From: an uncultured Actinomycetes bacterium
GTDB taxonomy: Bacteria; Actinomycetota; Actinomycetes; Nanopelagicales; Nanopelagicaceae
Assembly: GCA_903954055.1 (NCBI GenBank)
Contig: CAJBMC010000097.1
Location: 1-41,763, forward strand
Direction of reading: 5' to 3'
DNA: 41,763 nucleotides
A program made the translations under genes and the position numbers. This document shows, piece after piece, positions 24,316 through 32,324 of this stretch (positions are counted from its first letter, which is position 1; each line of letters opens with the position of its first letter). The notes beneath the pieces were generated by a model that worked only from the letters and a program-made list of their open reading frames with translations, made no database searches and was not told the origin of the DNA.

Positions 24316-25707
24316 ATGAGTCAATCAACTGTTGAAACCCTTGGCGTCGACACCATCCCAGAGTCAGAGCGCACCGCAAAACCCTCGAGCATCATCCCGA
24401 TTTTTCTTGGATCCAACATGGCGCTCTCGGTTATGGTCTTTGGTTGGCTCGCAGTTCTCTATGGACTCAGCTGGTGGCAGTCAGTATCTGCAATTCTTGT
24501 GGGAACGGTAGTTGCGGCGCTCTTCGTTTCATCGTCGGCCCTTCTTGGATGGACCGGTGCTACCAACAACTCAGTTGCATCTGGCGCAATCTTTGGCGTG
24601 CGAGGAAGATTGGTCGCATCCTTTGTTGGATTACTTCTCTGCATTCAATACGTCGCACTCACCGTGTGGACCGGGGGAGAGATCATCTCTTCTGGATGGG
24701 CGCGGATCTCAAGTGGCAAAGTCACTGATGGGTTATTGGTTACCGGATATCTGATCATCGCACTAGCAACGGTTGCATTTGCGATTCTCGGCTATAAATA
24801 TTTGGTAAAACTCAATAACATCATCGTCTATGCCATGTATGCGCTAGCTGTTTTATCGATTATTGCCCTAAGCAATTCATTCGATTTCAACTATGCCGGA
24901 ACTCCCGACATGTATGCCCTCGGTACTTTCTGGCCTACTTGGTTATTGGCAGTCCTCACTTGTGGCGCAGCAGGACCAATCTCAGTTGTTACTCAGACCG
25001 GTGACTGGACCCGTTATGTATCGGGTGCGGCAAAGAAGTCTGAAGTAGTACGTAGCGCTTTCTGGGCAATGTCGATTGGCCTGGCAGTTCCCACTCTCTT
25101 CGGTGCATTCATCGCAGTTGCAGCATTCGATGAGAATTCATTTGTTGCCGGCTATGTTGCAGGTTCGCCAACGTGGTTATTGATTCCATTATTGCTCGTT
25201 GGTTTTGTTGGCTCTCTTGGACAGGGATCGGTCAATCTGTACTCAATGGGACTAGATATGGATGCAATCTTGCCTCGACTCTCACGTCTGCAATCAACGC
25301 TACTGGTCTCTGGCGTTGCAACCGGTTTGGTCTTCATCGGAAAGTTTGTTTACGACGCAGAAGCAGCAGTGACTAATGCATGTCTATTCTTAACCGCGCT
25401 CGGTACGGCATGGGTAGCAATTGCACTCTTTGGCTATTTCCGAATGGGCGGAACATTTCATAAAGAAGATCTGCAGGTTTTTAATAAGCGTAAGCAAGGC
25501 GGACTCTATTGGTATCAAGCGGGTTGGTCGCTTAAGGCTACGGTCTCATGGTTAGTTGCAAGTGCTAGCGGAATCCTTGGTATCTCAAGTGTTGATTACA
25601 CAGGTCCTATTGCAAATGCACTAGGCGGTGTTGATGTTTCAGTGATTGCTCCAGCAGTTGTTGGAATCGCGATCTACTGGATCTGGGATATCGCAGAAGG
25701 TAAATAG
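24316..25707 (+). CDS. NCS1-family nucleobase/cation symporter-like permease
   Basis: A 463-residue membrane protein with about 12 helices. The N-terminal IPIFLGSNMALSVMVFGW, the GATNNSVASGAIFGVRG segment and TQTGDWTRYV near residue 227 resemble cytosine, purine and related NCS1 permeases. It starts 21 bp after ribH, but a TAGCAT box 7 nt before the ATG may give it its own leaderless transcript. Its position could mean flavin-precursor or purine uptake; this is speculative because known riboflavin importers belong to other families. Confidence 0.85.
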   Translation: MSQSTVETLGVDTIPESERTAKPSSIIPIFLGSNMALSVMVFGWLAVLYGLSWWQSVSAILVGTVVAALFVSSSALLGWTGATNNSVASGAIFGVRGRLVASFVGLLLCIQYVALTVWTGGEIISSGWARISSGKVTDGLLVTGYLIIALATVAFAILGYKYLVKLNNIIVYAMYALAVLSIIALSNSFDFNYAGTPDMYALGTFWPTWLLAVLTCGAAGPISVVTQTGDWTRYVSGAAKKSEVVRSAFWAMSIGLAVPTLFGAFIAVAAFDENSFVAGYVAGSPTWLLIPLLLVGFVGSLGQGSVNLYSMGLDMDAILPRLSRLQSTLLVSGVATGLVFIGKFVYDAEAAVTNACLFLTALGTAWVAIALFGYFRMGGTFHKEDLQVFNKRKQGGLYWYQAGWSLKATVSWLVASASGILGISSVDYTGPIANALGGVDVSVIAPAVVGIAIYWIWDIAEGK

Positions 25708-25775
25708 GTACTTAAAGTAGTTCTCATTCCAAGTAATTTTCTATATGTTTCTAGAGCAAGGCAGGTGTAATCTTT

Positions 25776-25825
25776 CGAATGAAAGAACCGCTAGCGAAAT
25801 TGATTCGCATCAACTCCACTAGCGG
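25776..25825 (-). terminator. Conserved terminator hairpin of copy B
   Basis: CCGCTAG (25788-25794) pairs with CTAGCGG (25819-25825) around an inner TTGAT-TCGC-ATCAA hairpin. On the minus strand it is followed by TTCTTTCATT. Confidence 0.65.
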
Positions 25826-25856
25826 CTCAATCGCTTCCGGTGGATCAGAAGCTTGA

Positions 25857-25958
25857 TTAACGTCCGTTGCTTTCGCGGCGGGCGTTTCTCATTTCTAATG
25901 CTAGAAGGAGCAATTTCCCGAGTGTTGTCACGAGAGAAATCCAATCAAGAATCTTCAT
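25857..25958 (-). CDS. 33-residue hydrophobic/basic peptide, copy B
   Basis: Minus-strand ORF with GAAGGGAG 5 nt before ATG 25958. The product starts MKILDWISLVTTLGKLLLLA and continues LEMRNARRESNGR. It is the same length and design as copy A: Trp6, Ser8-Leu9-Val10, Gly14-Lys15, Leu18-Leu19-Ala20, Glu22 and R24-N-A-R-R28 are invariant. Copy A has four extra C-terminal residues. A 12-bp hairpin with three G-U pairs (25859-25886) overlaps the C-terminal codons, equivalent to the perfect G-C-rich hairpin in copy A. Function unknown. Confidence 0.75.
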   Translation of the reverse strand: MKILDWISLVTTLGKLLLLALEMRNARRESNGR

Positions 25959-26043
25959 CACATCTCCCTTCTCTACTCTGAGACGAGCGTCTCAGAGAGA
26001 TTCGGGTTTCACTTGAGTGACGGATCCGAATGAAGTAGGGAGC
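25959..26043 (-). promoter_or_regulatory. Structured leader of small-peptide gene B, SD-sequestering
   Basis: This has the same three-way-junction fold as copy A. The closing stem is GCTCCC...CTTC with GAAGGGAG (plus 25964-25971). One arm is ATTCGG/CCGAAT with TCAC-TCAA-GTGA inside. The other is a perfect 9-bp CTCTGAGAC/GTCTCAGAG arm where copy A has one mismatch. Confidence 0.65.
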
Positions 26044-26110
26044 GGAAGCATGGGAAACTTAGAGTTAATTGGCGGCTTCGAAAGATGCAGTTGGTGTAGC
26101 TGTGGATGAC

Positions 26111-26887
26111 TTAAGCGACAAGAAGTGAACGCTTTGAAAGCCCCATCCAGAAGCCTTCAATAAGCGTCTCTGGTGCTGCATCAATATCGTTGCCTGCTCC
26201 CAGTGCCACAAAGAGCGGTGTGAAATGTTCGACCGTTGGATGTGCATATTGCACAGCTGGCGCTAGATCTTTATATGCAGCCAGTGAATCGATATCGCCC
26301 TTTGCTAGTCGCTCTGCTGCCCAAGCATCGAACTCAGTCGACCAGCCTGGAGCCTTTGCATCAAATGACCAATCACGAATAAATGGAAGTCCATGAGTCA
26401 TAAATCCAGAGCCGATAATTAAGACACCTTCATCGCGAAGTGGCGCTAAGCGACGACCAATTTCAATCAACTTTCCAGGATCAGATGTAGGCATTGAGAG
26501 TTGCAATACCGGAATGTCATGATCTGGATACATCACTCGCAATGGAACCCATGCGCCATGATCGAGTCCACGCTTTGATTCGTGTAGCGGTTCAGATTTT
26601 GGCATCATCGCAGCGATACGTGATGCAAGAGCTGTTGCATCGGGTGTCTGGTATGTCATCTCAAAGAACTTCTGCGCAAAGCCACCGAAGTCATAGACCA
26701 GGGGAGTACCGGCGTAAGGGCTAGAGATTGCAATCGGTGCTGATTCCCAATGTGCAGAGACGATCAAGATTGCCTTCGGCTTATCAAACTTCTGTGAAAT
26801 CGAGGCGAGCTCGCCACTCCAGATGGGATCATCAAGGAGCAGAGGTGCGCCATGGCCGATATAGAGCGCAGGCATCTTGGTAGTCAT
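26111..26887 (-). CDS. DODA-type extradiol ring-opening dioxygenase family protein
   Basis: A 258-residue class III extradiol dioxygenase-like protein (YgiD / 4,5-DOPA dioxygenase group). These open catecholic rings with Fe2+ or Zn2+. Conserved metal-site segments are visible: YIGHGAP at the N-terminus, VSAHWES near residue 44, LDHGAWVPL near residue 108, FMTHGL, and HPTVEHFTPLFVALGA near residue 215. A minus-strand TATCCT box ends 6 nt before the ATG (leaderless), and a perfect 20-bp palindrome covers the -35 region. It may belong to the neighbouring catabolic locus or act separately in catechol detoxification. Confidence 0.9.
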   Translation of the reverse strand: MTTKMPALYIGHGAPLLLDDPIWSGELASISQKFDKPKAILIVSAHWESAPIAISSPYAGTPLVYDFGGFAQKFFEMTYQTPDATALASRIAAMMPKSEPLHESKRGLDHGAWVPLRVMYPDHDIPVLQLSMPTSDPGKLIEIGRRLAPLRDEGVLIIGSGFMTHGLPFIRDWSFDAKAPGWSTEFDAWAAERLAKGDIDSLAAYKDLAPAVQYAHPTVEHFTPLFVALGAGNDIDAAPETLIEGFWMGLSKRSLLVA

Positions 26888-26905
26888 AGCTGCAGGATAG
26901 CAGAA

Positions 26906-26925
26906 GTAGTTGAAATTTCAACTAC
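26906..26925. promoter_or_regulatory. Perfect 20-bp palindrome, probable operator
   Basis: GTAGTTGAAATTTCAACTAC is its own reverse complement. It spans the expected -35 position of the dioxygenase promoter and lies in the 51-bp gap before the alcohol dehydrogenase stop. The TTGAAATTTCAA core resembles sites of MarR-type phenol/quinone sensors; the regulator is not in this window unless it is the IclR or TetR protein. Confidence 0.7.
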
Positions 26926-26938
26926 ATTTCTGAGCAGA

Positions 26939-28078
26939 TTACAAGCGTGAGGTAAGGATTGCCTCAACTTCACCAGCGCTTGGTGCGATCGGATTGTTTC
27001 CGGTCACAGAATCCGCCAGCACTGTTTTGGCAATGTCGGTAACCATCGCTTGTGAAACTCCGTAATGGGAGAGTGAGTTTCGAATGTTGATTGATTCCGC
27101 GAGATCGCGGACAGAGGCGATTGCAGTATCTGAATTTGCAGAGACGCCCATATCGTTTCCAACTGATGCATAAATGGTGCTTACTTCGCGCGCATTGAAT
27201 TGCATTACCTCAGGAAGCACCGTTGCTAGCGCCTCTCCATGTGCAGCGCCAACATGGGCAGAGACAGAGTGGGCGATACCGTGAACAAGTCCAAGTCCAG
27301 ACAAGGTAAGAGCAAGACCAGCAAGGTGAGCGCCCATCAACATATCGCCACGGGCGTCAACATTCTGGCCATCTTTTACCGCAATCGGAAGTGCGCGAGA
27401 AATCAGCTTTACAGCCTGATGTGCATAAGCTTCAGAGACAGGTGAACTGCCTTTAGAGGTAAGTGATTCGATTGCATGTGTAAGTGCATCAATTCCAGTA
27501 CCTGCTGTAGGCCGTGGTGGAAGTCCGAGAGTTAACTCTGGATCGAGAATTGCAGCGACCGGAGTCGTACTTGCATCTCCAACGTAGAATTTACATTGAC
27601 GAATCGGATCATCGATAACGCCCCAATTGTTGGTCTCAGAACCGGTACCTGAAGTTGTTGGAATTGCAATGATCGGAACCGCTGGGCGATCTGGTGTGAT
27701 TGAGTAATCAAATTTTGCGGATGAGAAAGTTGGGTTGGCAACAACGAGCGCGATTCCCTTTGCTGAATCAAGCGATGACCCACCCCCGAGCGCCACAATG
27801 CAATCCGCGCCGAAGGTGACTCCAACTTTCGCTGCAGCATCAATAAGTGTGGTTGTCGGATTTGGCTTAATGTCAGTGTATGACGCTGTCTCTAGCCCCG
27901 CTGATTTAAGAATCGCTTCTACCTTTGCAAGTACACCGGCAGCGGCAACGCCGGGATCTGTAACGATAAATACCTTCTTCTTGTTGAGTCCGACTATGAC
28001 CTCAGGAAGTTGTGAAACGGCTCCTGCTCCAAATCGAATATTGACGGAGCCTGGTGTGAGAGTAAATGTATTCATCAT
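26939..28078 (-). CDS. Iron-type alcohol dehydrogenase
   Basis: A 379-residue group III (Fe-dependent) NAD(P) alcohol dehydrogenase. The dinucleotide site is ALGGGSSLDSAKGIA near residue 92, followed by IPTTSGTGSETNNWGVI. The metal ligands are in GTGIDALTHAIES (Asp and His) and GLVHGIAHSVSAHVGAAHGEA (two His). The second ATG (28075) has better spacing to AAAGG than the first. It lies 18 bp after iclR on the same strand, so the two are probably co-transcribed. It probably oxidises the hydroxyl of the imported substrate or reduces an aldehyde; the substrate is not known. Confidence 0.94.
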   Translation of the reverse strand: MMNTFTLTPGSVNIRFGAGAVSQLPEVIVGLNKKKVFIVTDPGVAAAGVLAKVEAILKSAGLETASYTDIKPNPTTTLIDAAAKVGVTFGADCIVALGGGSSLDSAKGIALVVANPTFSSAKFDYSITPDRPAVPIIAIPTTSGTGSETNNWGVIDDPIRQCKFYVGDASTTPVAAILDPELTLGLPPRPTAGTGIDALTHAIESLTSKGSSPVSEAYAHQAVKLISRALPIAVKDGQNVDARGDMLMGAHLAGLALTLSGLGLVHGIAHSVSAHVGAAHGEALATVLPEVMQFNAREVSTIYASVGNDMGVSANSDTAIASVRDLAESINIRNSLSHYGVSQAMVTDIAKTVLADSVTGNNPIAPSAGEVEAILTSRL

Positions 28079-28096
28079 CTGCCTTTGATCTCGGAA

Positions 28097-28864
28097 TTAC
28101 TTTATATGTGTGAGCTTTTTGGTAATGCGTTCTGATGCTGACTTCATCTCATTTGCGGAGGCGATGAGATTGCTTTCAAATCGAGCCTTTGGAGCTGCAA
28201 CGTTGATTGCCGCGACAATTGAACCACTGAAATCACGAATTGGCACTGATGCGCCGACGAGTCCTGGTTCATACTCTTCGATTACTGTTGCAAATCCTTG
28301 CTTTCGAATCTTAATAATCTCAGCCAGAAGCGCTTCGCCGGTCTTAGTCGAACAGAGTGGCGGCGCACCTTCAATCTTCTTCTTCGCAGGATAGATTCGT
28401 TCAATTTGATCATCATCTAAACCTGACAGAAGTACGCGACCAGAAGATGTCATATAGGACGGGGCGGTAACGCCCATCCAACTCAAGGCGCGAAATCCAT
28501 GAGCAGGTGATTCAGAGTGAATCGTGACAACTTCTAAGCCTTGAAGAACAGTGAGGTGAACGGTCTCACCAAGTTTATGAACGAGGCCATGGAGTTCTCC
28601 GCGCGCAGCGGTGACGAGTTGCGCTTCAAATGTATAACGTGCGATTGCATAGAGGCGAGGTCCAACAATTACTCCAGCGCCCTGCCTTAATAACAGTCCG
28701 TTATCAAGAAGGCGCGAGACCGCCCGAGAAATCTGACTCTTCTCACGGTTTGTGCTCTGCGCTAAGTCGCCATTGCGCTGAGGAATTGGTGAAGCGGCAG
28801 CTACCGCCTCAATAATTTCTAGATCACGCTCAAGGCCGTTATTACGCACGAGCGAATTAGTCAT
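28097..28864 (-). CDS. IclR-family transcriptional regulator
   Basis: A 255-residue regulator. The N-terminal winged helix-turn-helix covers about residues 10-75 (LERDLEIIEAVA...REKSQISRAVSRLLDNGLLLRQ). The C-terminal IclR effector domain includes VHLTVLQGLEVVTIHSE, TSSGRVLLSGLDDDQIERIYP and FSGSIVAAINVAAPKARF. ATG 28864 is chosen; the longer reading frame would add a Cys-rich segment foreign to the family. A minus-strand TATTAT box ends 7 nt before the ATG. It is divergent from the ABC importer and heads the alcohol dehydrogenase transcript, so it most likely controls both arms of the catabolic locus. Confidence 0.94.
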   Translation of the reverse strand: MTNSLVRNNGLERDLEIIEAVAAASPIPQRNGDLAQSTNREKSQISRAVSRLLDNGLLLRQGAGVIVGPRLYAIARYTFEAQLVTAARGELHGLVHKLGETVHLTVLQGLEVVTIHSESPAHGFRALSWMGVTAPSYMTSSGRVLLSGLDDDQIERIYPAKKKIEGAPPLCSTKTGEALLAEIIKIRKQGFATVIEEYEPGLVGASVPIRDFSGSIVAAINVAAPKARFESNLIASANEMKSASERITKKLTHIK

Positions 28865-28902
28865 GTTGCAAATAATACAACTCTCGGTGCGCCTATTGCA
28901 AC
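28865..28902. promoter_or_regulatory. Candidate IclR operator between divergent transcripts
   Basis: GTTG-N9-CAAC (28865-28881) is an imperfect dyad over the iclR -10 box. A second TTGCAAC occurs at 28896-28902. These are reasonable binding sites for the adjacent IclR protein. Confidence 0.4.
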
Positions 28903-28931
28903 GGTGATATTCGCAGGAGCAAGATGCTCGC

Positions 28932-29615
28932 ATGAAGATGGAAGATTATTTGGTGCCGTTGTCGCCACCGAATCTTTTGCAATTCATTTCTGCTCAACAT
29001 GAAAAAATCATTCATGATGTGATCGCACAAATTGAATTGGTTCTCCTCGTTATGTCACTTGTTTCTATCACTGCAATCATCACAGGGTTAGTTGTCTGGA
29101 AATCCTCAGCTGCCTCTGAAGTTGTGACGGGATTCTGGTCAATCGTCTTTACGATTCCATCACTTGCAATGTTTATCTTCTTCATTGGTCCATTTGGACT
29201 TGGCTGGCTGCCAGCAGTGATTGCACTTGTTCTCTATGGCCAACTTCCAGTTGTTCGCAACACAATCGTTGGTTTGAGATCTGTCGAACCTGCAGTCATG
29301 GAATCAGCTGCCGCAATGGGAATGCGCCCCTTAACAATTCTGCGCAAGATTCAATTTCCGCTGGCATGGCCAGTCATCATCGTTGGCATCCGTGTTTCAG
29401 CAATGCTCATCTTTGGTATCTCAGCGATTGCAGCTTATGTCGGCGGTCCTGGCCTTGGTGATTACCTTTTCAGTGGACTTGCAAACCTTGGTTCATTTAA
29501 TTCGATGAACCAAACGCTGGTCGGTGCGCTCGGAATCACCCTATTGGCACTGATCTTTGATGGTGTCTTTGTATTTGTTCGCCGCATCACAACTCCAAGG
29601 GGGCTTCGTGTCTAA
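28932..29615 (+). CDS. ABC importer permease, osmoprotectant/quaternary-amine type
   Basis: A 227-residue inner-membrane permease with about five to six helices, of the OpuCB/ProW group. The signature GLRSVEPAVMESAAAMGMRPLTILRKIQFPLAWPVIIVGIRVS is the EAA loop that contacts the ATPase. It is the first gene of a four-gene importer divergent from iclR. The last bases overlap the start of the ATPase gene. GGAG lies 12 nt before the ATG; ATG 28938 is an alternative. Confidence 0.93.
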   Translation: MKMEDYLVPLSPPNLLQFISAQHEKIIHDVIAQIELVLLVMSLVSITAIITGLVVWKSSAASEVVTGFWSIVFTIPSLAMFIFFIGPFGLGWLPAVIALVLYGQLPVVRNTIVGLRSVEPAVMESAAAMGMRPLTILRKIQFPLAWPVIIVGIRVSAMLIFGISAIAAYVGGPGLGDYLFSGLANLGSFNSMNQTLVGALGITLLALIFDGVFVFVRRITTPRGLRV

Positions 29616-30573
29616 CACAACTCACGGTCAAGAAATTCGTCTCGAGAAGTTGACGAAGAGATATCCCAATACCCAAAAGGATGCGGTATCTGAGTTCAAT
29701 CTTGTGATCCCAGCAGGAGAGTGCGTGGTATTTGTCGGACCTTCAGGTTGCGGTAAGACCACGACAATGAAGATGATTAACCGCATCATTGAGCCAACAT
29801 CTGGCCGAATCGTTATTGGTGGAGAAGATGTAACAAAGACTCCGGCTCACGAATTACGCCGCAATATTGGCTATGTAATCCAGCAGATTGGTCTCTTCCC
29901 ACATATGACCATCGCAGACAACGTTGCCACTGTTCCACAACTCCTTGGGTGGGAGAAGTCGAAGACACGGTCGCGAGTAAATGAGCTACTTGAGCTCGTT
30001 GGACTCGATCCAGCTGAGTACGGTTCGCGTTATCCAAAACAACTCTCAGGTGGTCAACAGCAGCGAGTAGGTGTTGCGCGAGCACTCGCTGCCGACCCAG
30101 CAGTACTTCTGATGGATGAACCATTTGGAGCGACAGATCCGATTACACGTGTACGACTTCAAAAAGAGTTCCGTGCCCTCCAACGCGAGCTCAAGAAGAC
30201 TGTTGTCTTCGTGACGCACGACTTTGAAGAAGCGCTACTTCTTGGTGATCGCATCGCAGTGCTTTCAGAGCAATCAAAGGTAGAGCAGTACGGAACACCG
30301 TTGGAAATTCTCTCTGCGCCAGCGACGAAGAAAGTTGAAAGTTTTGTTGGTGAGGCAGCGAGCGTTCGAATGCTCGGTCTCGTCTCACTATCAACTGTCC
30401 AGGTAGCTTCCGGAACTGTTGATGGCCCAACTCTTGCTGAGACCGCAACTTTGCGAGAAGCGATGGAGGGCTTCATCACTGGAGCAAAGGCAATTAACGT
30501 TGGCACAAAGGGCCACCTCACATTTGAAGCTCTACAGAGCGCTATTTCACATACCCGCGCAGGAGCTCGCTAA
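29608..30573 (+). CDS. ABC importer ATPase, osmoprotectant/quaternary-amine type
   Basis: A 321-residue ATPase of the OpuCA/ProV group. Walker A is GPSGCGKTT, the Q-loop GYVIQQIGLFPHMT, the signature LSGGQQQRVGVARAL, Walker B VLLMDEPFGATD, and the switch His FVTHDFEEA. A C-terminal extension after about residue 235 has no clear CBS pair. GTG 29608, overlapping the permease stop and preceded by AAGGGGG, is preferred to the upstream codon at 29557. Confidence 0.95.
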   Translation: MSNTTHGQEIRLEKLTKRYPNTQKDAVSEFNLVIPAGECVVFVGPSGCGKTTTMKMINRIIEPTSGRIVIGGEDVTKTPAHELRRNIGYVIQQIGLFPHMTIADNVATVPQLLGWEKSKTRSRVNELLELVGLDPAEYGSRYPKQLSGGQQQRVGVARALAADPAVLLMDEPFGATDPITRVRLQKEFRALQRELKKTVVFVTHDFEEALLLGDRIAVLSEQSKVEQYGTPLEILSAPATKKVESFVGEAASVRMLGLVSLSTVQVASGTVDGPTLAETATLREAMEGFITGAKAINVGTKGHLTFEALQSAISHTRAGAR

Positions 30574-30575
30574 CA

Positions 30576-31367
30576 ATGCCAAAGACGCTTGCAAAACCAA
30601 ACCTCACTGCGGGATCTCTCTACTCGCAATCTGCACGTTTGATTTTCAAGCGCCATCGTTCGCTCATAATTCAACCAGTATTAATTGGGTTACTCGCTTT
30701 AGGTTTGGCGATTTCACTGAGCCGAGCACATCTCGATGTAATTGAAAAAGTTACAATCAATCGCGCCTTTATCTTCAAGGCAATCAATGATCACCTAATT
30801 TTATCTTTCTCATCTGCTGCTGTGATTTTGGCAGTTGCAGTACCTGCTGGAATTCTCCTTACGCGACGCCGCTTTAAGAAGTTCACTCCGATTGTGTTGA
30901 TTCTGGCAAATATTGGTCAAGCTTTCCCAGCTGTTGGAGTCCTCATCATCGCCGGCATCCTCTTTGGTTTTGGTAAGCCAATTGCAATCTTCTCCTTTGC
31001 GGCATTTGGAATTCTCCCAATCCTTCGTAACACCATCGTTGGTCTACAAGAGATTGATCCTTTTATTATCGAATCAGCGTTAGGTATGGGTATGACTCCG
31101 AAGCAAGCTCTTCGTCAGATCGAATTACCTCTCGCTGTGCCAGTGATTCTGGCCGGTGTTCGCACCACACTCATTCTTACCGTTGGCATCGCCACACTCG
31201 GTGTCTTTGTTAACGGGGGAGGTCTAGGAACGCTCATCATTCCTGGCCTAAAGCTCAATCGGGAGCTCGTACTAGTTACCGGAGGTGTGCTCACAGTTAT
31301 TGTGGCATTCACGATGGATTGGCTCGCACGTGCTGCTGAAGAACTCCTTCGACCACGAGGGATTTAA
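30576..31367 (+). CDS. Second ABC importer permease
   Basis: A 263-residue OpuCB/OpuCD-like permease. It shares with the first permease the EAA-type loop, here IVGLQEIDPFIIESALGMGMTPKQALRQIELPLAVPVILAGVRT. It starts 2 bp after the ATPase stop. A basic N-terminus precedes a first helix near residue 32, then a periplasm-facing loop (SRAHLDVIEKVTINRAF). Together with the first permease it would form a heterodimeric channel. Confidence 0.93.
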   Translation: MPKTLAKPNLTAGSLYSQSARLIFKRHRSLIIQPVLIGLLALGLAISLSRAHLDVIEKVTINRAFIFKAINDHLILSFSSAAVILAVAVPAGILLTRRRFKKFTPIVLILANIGQAFPAVGVLIIAGILFGFGKPIAIFSFAAFGILPILRNTIVGLQEIDPFIIESALGMGMTPKQALRQIELPLAVPVILAGVRTTLILTVGIATLGVFVNGGGLGTLIIPGLKLNRELVLVTGGVLTVIVAFTMDWLARAAEELLRPRGI

Positions 31368-31386
31368 TACCTAGGAAGGGTAAAAA

Positions 31387-32319
31387 ATGCAGGTAAAAAG
31401 CCACAAAGTAGTTGCTATTGCAGCTGCAATTGCTCTCGCAGTTGTCGGAACAGTCGCAACTTCAACATCAGCTAACGCAGCTGGAACTTCCCTCAAGGGA
31501 GTTAAGGTCATTGTTGGATCGAAGGACTTCACAGAGTCAATCGTTCTCTCAAAGATTGTTAAGCAGTTCATCATCGCTAACGGTGGAACTGTTGTTGATA
31601 AGACAAACATCAAGGGTTCTTCAACAACTCGTGAAGCAATGGTCAGCGGAGATATCAACTTGTACTGGGAATACACAGGTACAGCATGGTTGGTATACCA
31701 GAAGCAGACTGATGTAAATATTGCTCCAAACGTTCTTTACACAAAGGTTGCTGCTGGCGACAAGATGAACAAGGTCACATGGGGACCAATGACATCATTT
31801 AACGATACATATGCATGGGCAATCACAAAGGCAAATGCAGCTAAGTACGGCATCAAGACATACTCAGATCTCGCTAAGAAGCTCCCTGCAGGTTCTGCAT
31901 GGTGCGTTGAGTCAGAGTTCCAGAGCCGTCCGGATGGATGGGCAGGCTTCAAGAAGGCTTACTCAATCTCAGATTCAAATATCACAACTAAGGTCCTTGA
32001 TACTGGCGCTATCTACCAGGCAACAAAGGATGGACAGTGCGTGGTTGGTGAAGTATTCGCAACAGATGGTCGCATCGGAGCTCTTGGCTTGATGGTTCCA
32101 GCTGAAGATATTTCATACTTCCCTCCATACAACGCTGCAATCACAATGACTGATGCAACTGCAAAGAAGTACCCACAGCTCGTAAAGGCTTTGGCTCCAA
32201 TTGCAGCAAAGATCAGCAATGCAACAATGCAGAACCTCAACGCTCGCGTTGACGTTCTCGGAGAAGATGCAGACACAGTTGCGAAGAGCTTCTTGTCAGC
32301 ATCAGGATTGGTGAAGTAA
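31387..32319 (+). CDS. ABC importer substrate-binding protein (OpuAC/ProX-like)
   Basis: A 310-residue secreted binding protein. The signal peptide runs to about residue 31 (...STSANAAG). The mature part begins with VIVGSKDFTESIVLSKIV, the hallmark of quaternary-amine binders, with further ligand-site aromatics in LYWEYTGTAWLVY, SFNDTYAWAI and DISYFPPYNAA. Unusually there is no Cys in the signal region, so it is not a classical lipoprotein. A strong AGGAAGGG site precedes the ATG, and codon use is skewed as in nrdJ, suggesting high expression. The ligand could be a betaine-like solute, but the catabolic neighbours argue that it is used as food rather than as an osmolyte. Confidence 0.93.
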   Translation: MQVKSHKVVAIAAAIALAVVGTVATSTSANAAGTSLKGVKVIVGSKDFTESIVLSKIVKQFIIANGGTVVDKTNIKGSSTTREAMVSGDINLYWEYTGTAWLVYQKQTDVNIAPNVLYTKVAAGDKMNKVTWGPMTSFNDTYAWAITKANAAKYGIKTYSDLAKKLPAGSAWCVESEFQSRPDGWAGFKKAYSISDSNITTKVLDTGAIYQATKDGQCVVGEVFATDGRIGALGLMVPAEDISYFPPYNAAITMTDATAKKYPQLVKALAPIAAKISNATMQNLNARVDVLGEDADTVAKSFLSASGLVK

Positions 32320-32324
32320 AGAAG

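Larger units (their letters stand above)
25708..26046 (-). repeat. Copy B of the ~340-bp structured small-peptide element
   Basis: This is the second copy of the block at 20396-20735, same strand. It shares the TACTTAAAGTAGTTCT boundary (25709-25724), the terminator hairpin, the ORF, and the leader with the 40-nt identical run at 25989-26028. The 64 bases from 26047 to the next gene hold nothing I recognise. Confidence 0.85.

Noticed and set aside
20396-26046. Interpretation of the two repeats as an insertion sequence or composite transposon
   Set aside because: No transposase, no terminal inverted repeats and no target-site duplication were seen; the conserved parts are RNA stems and a small ORF.
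30159-30521. 120-codon minus-strand frame inside the ABC ATPase gene
   Set aside because: Shadow of the real coding strand; Ser/Arg-rich translation without motifs.
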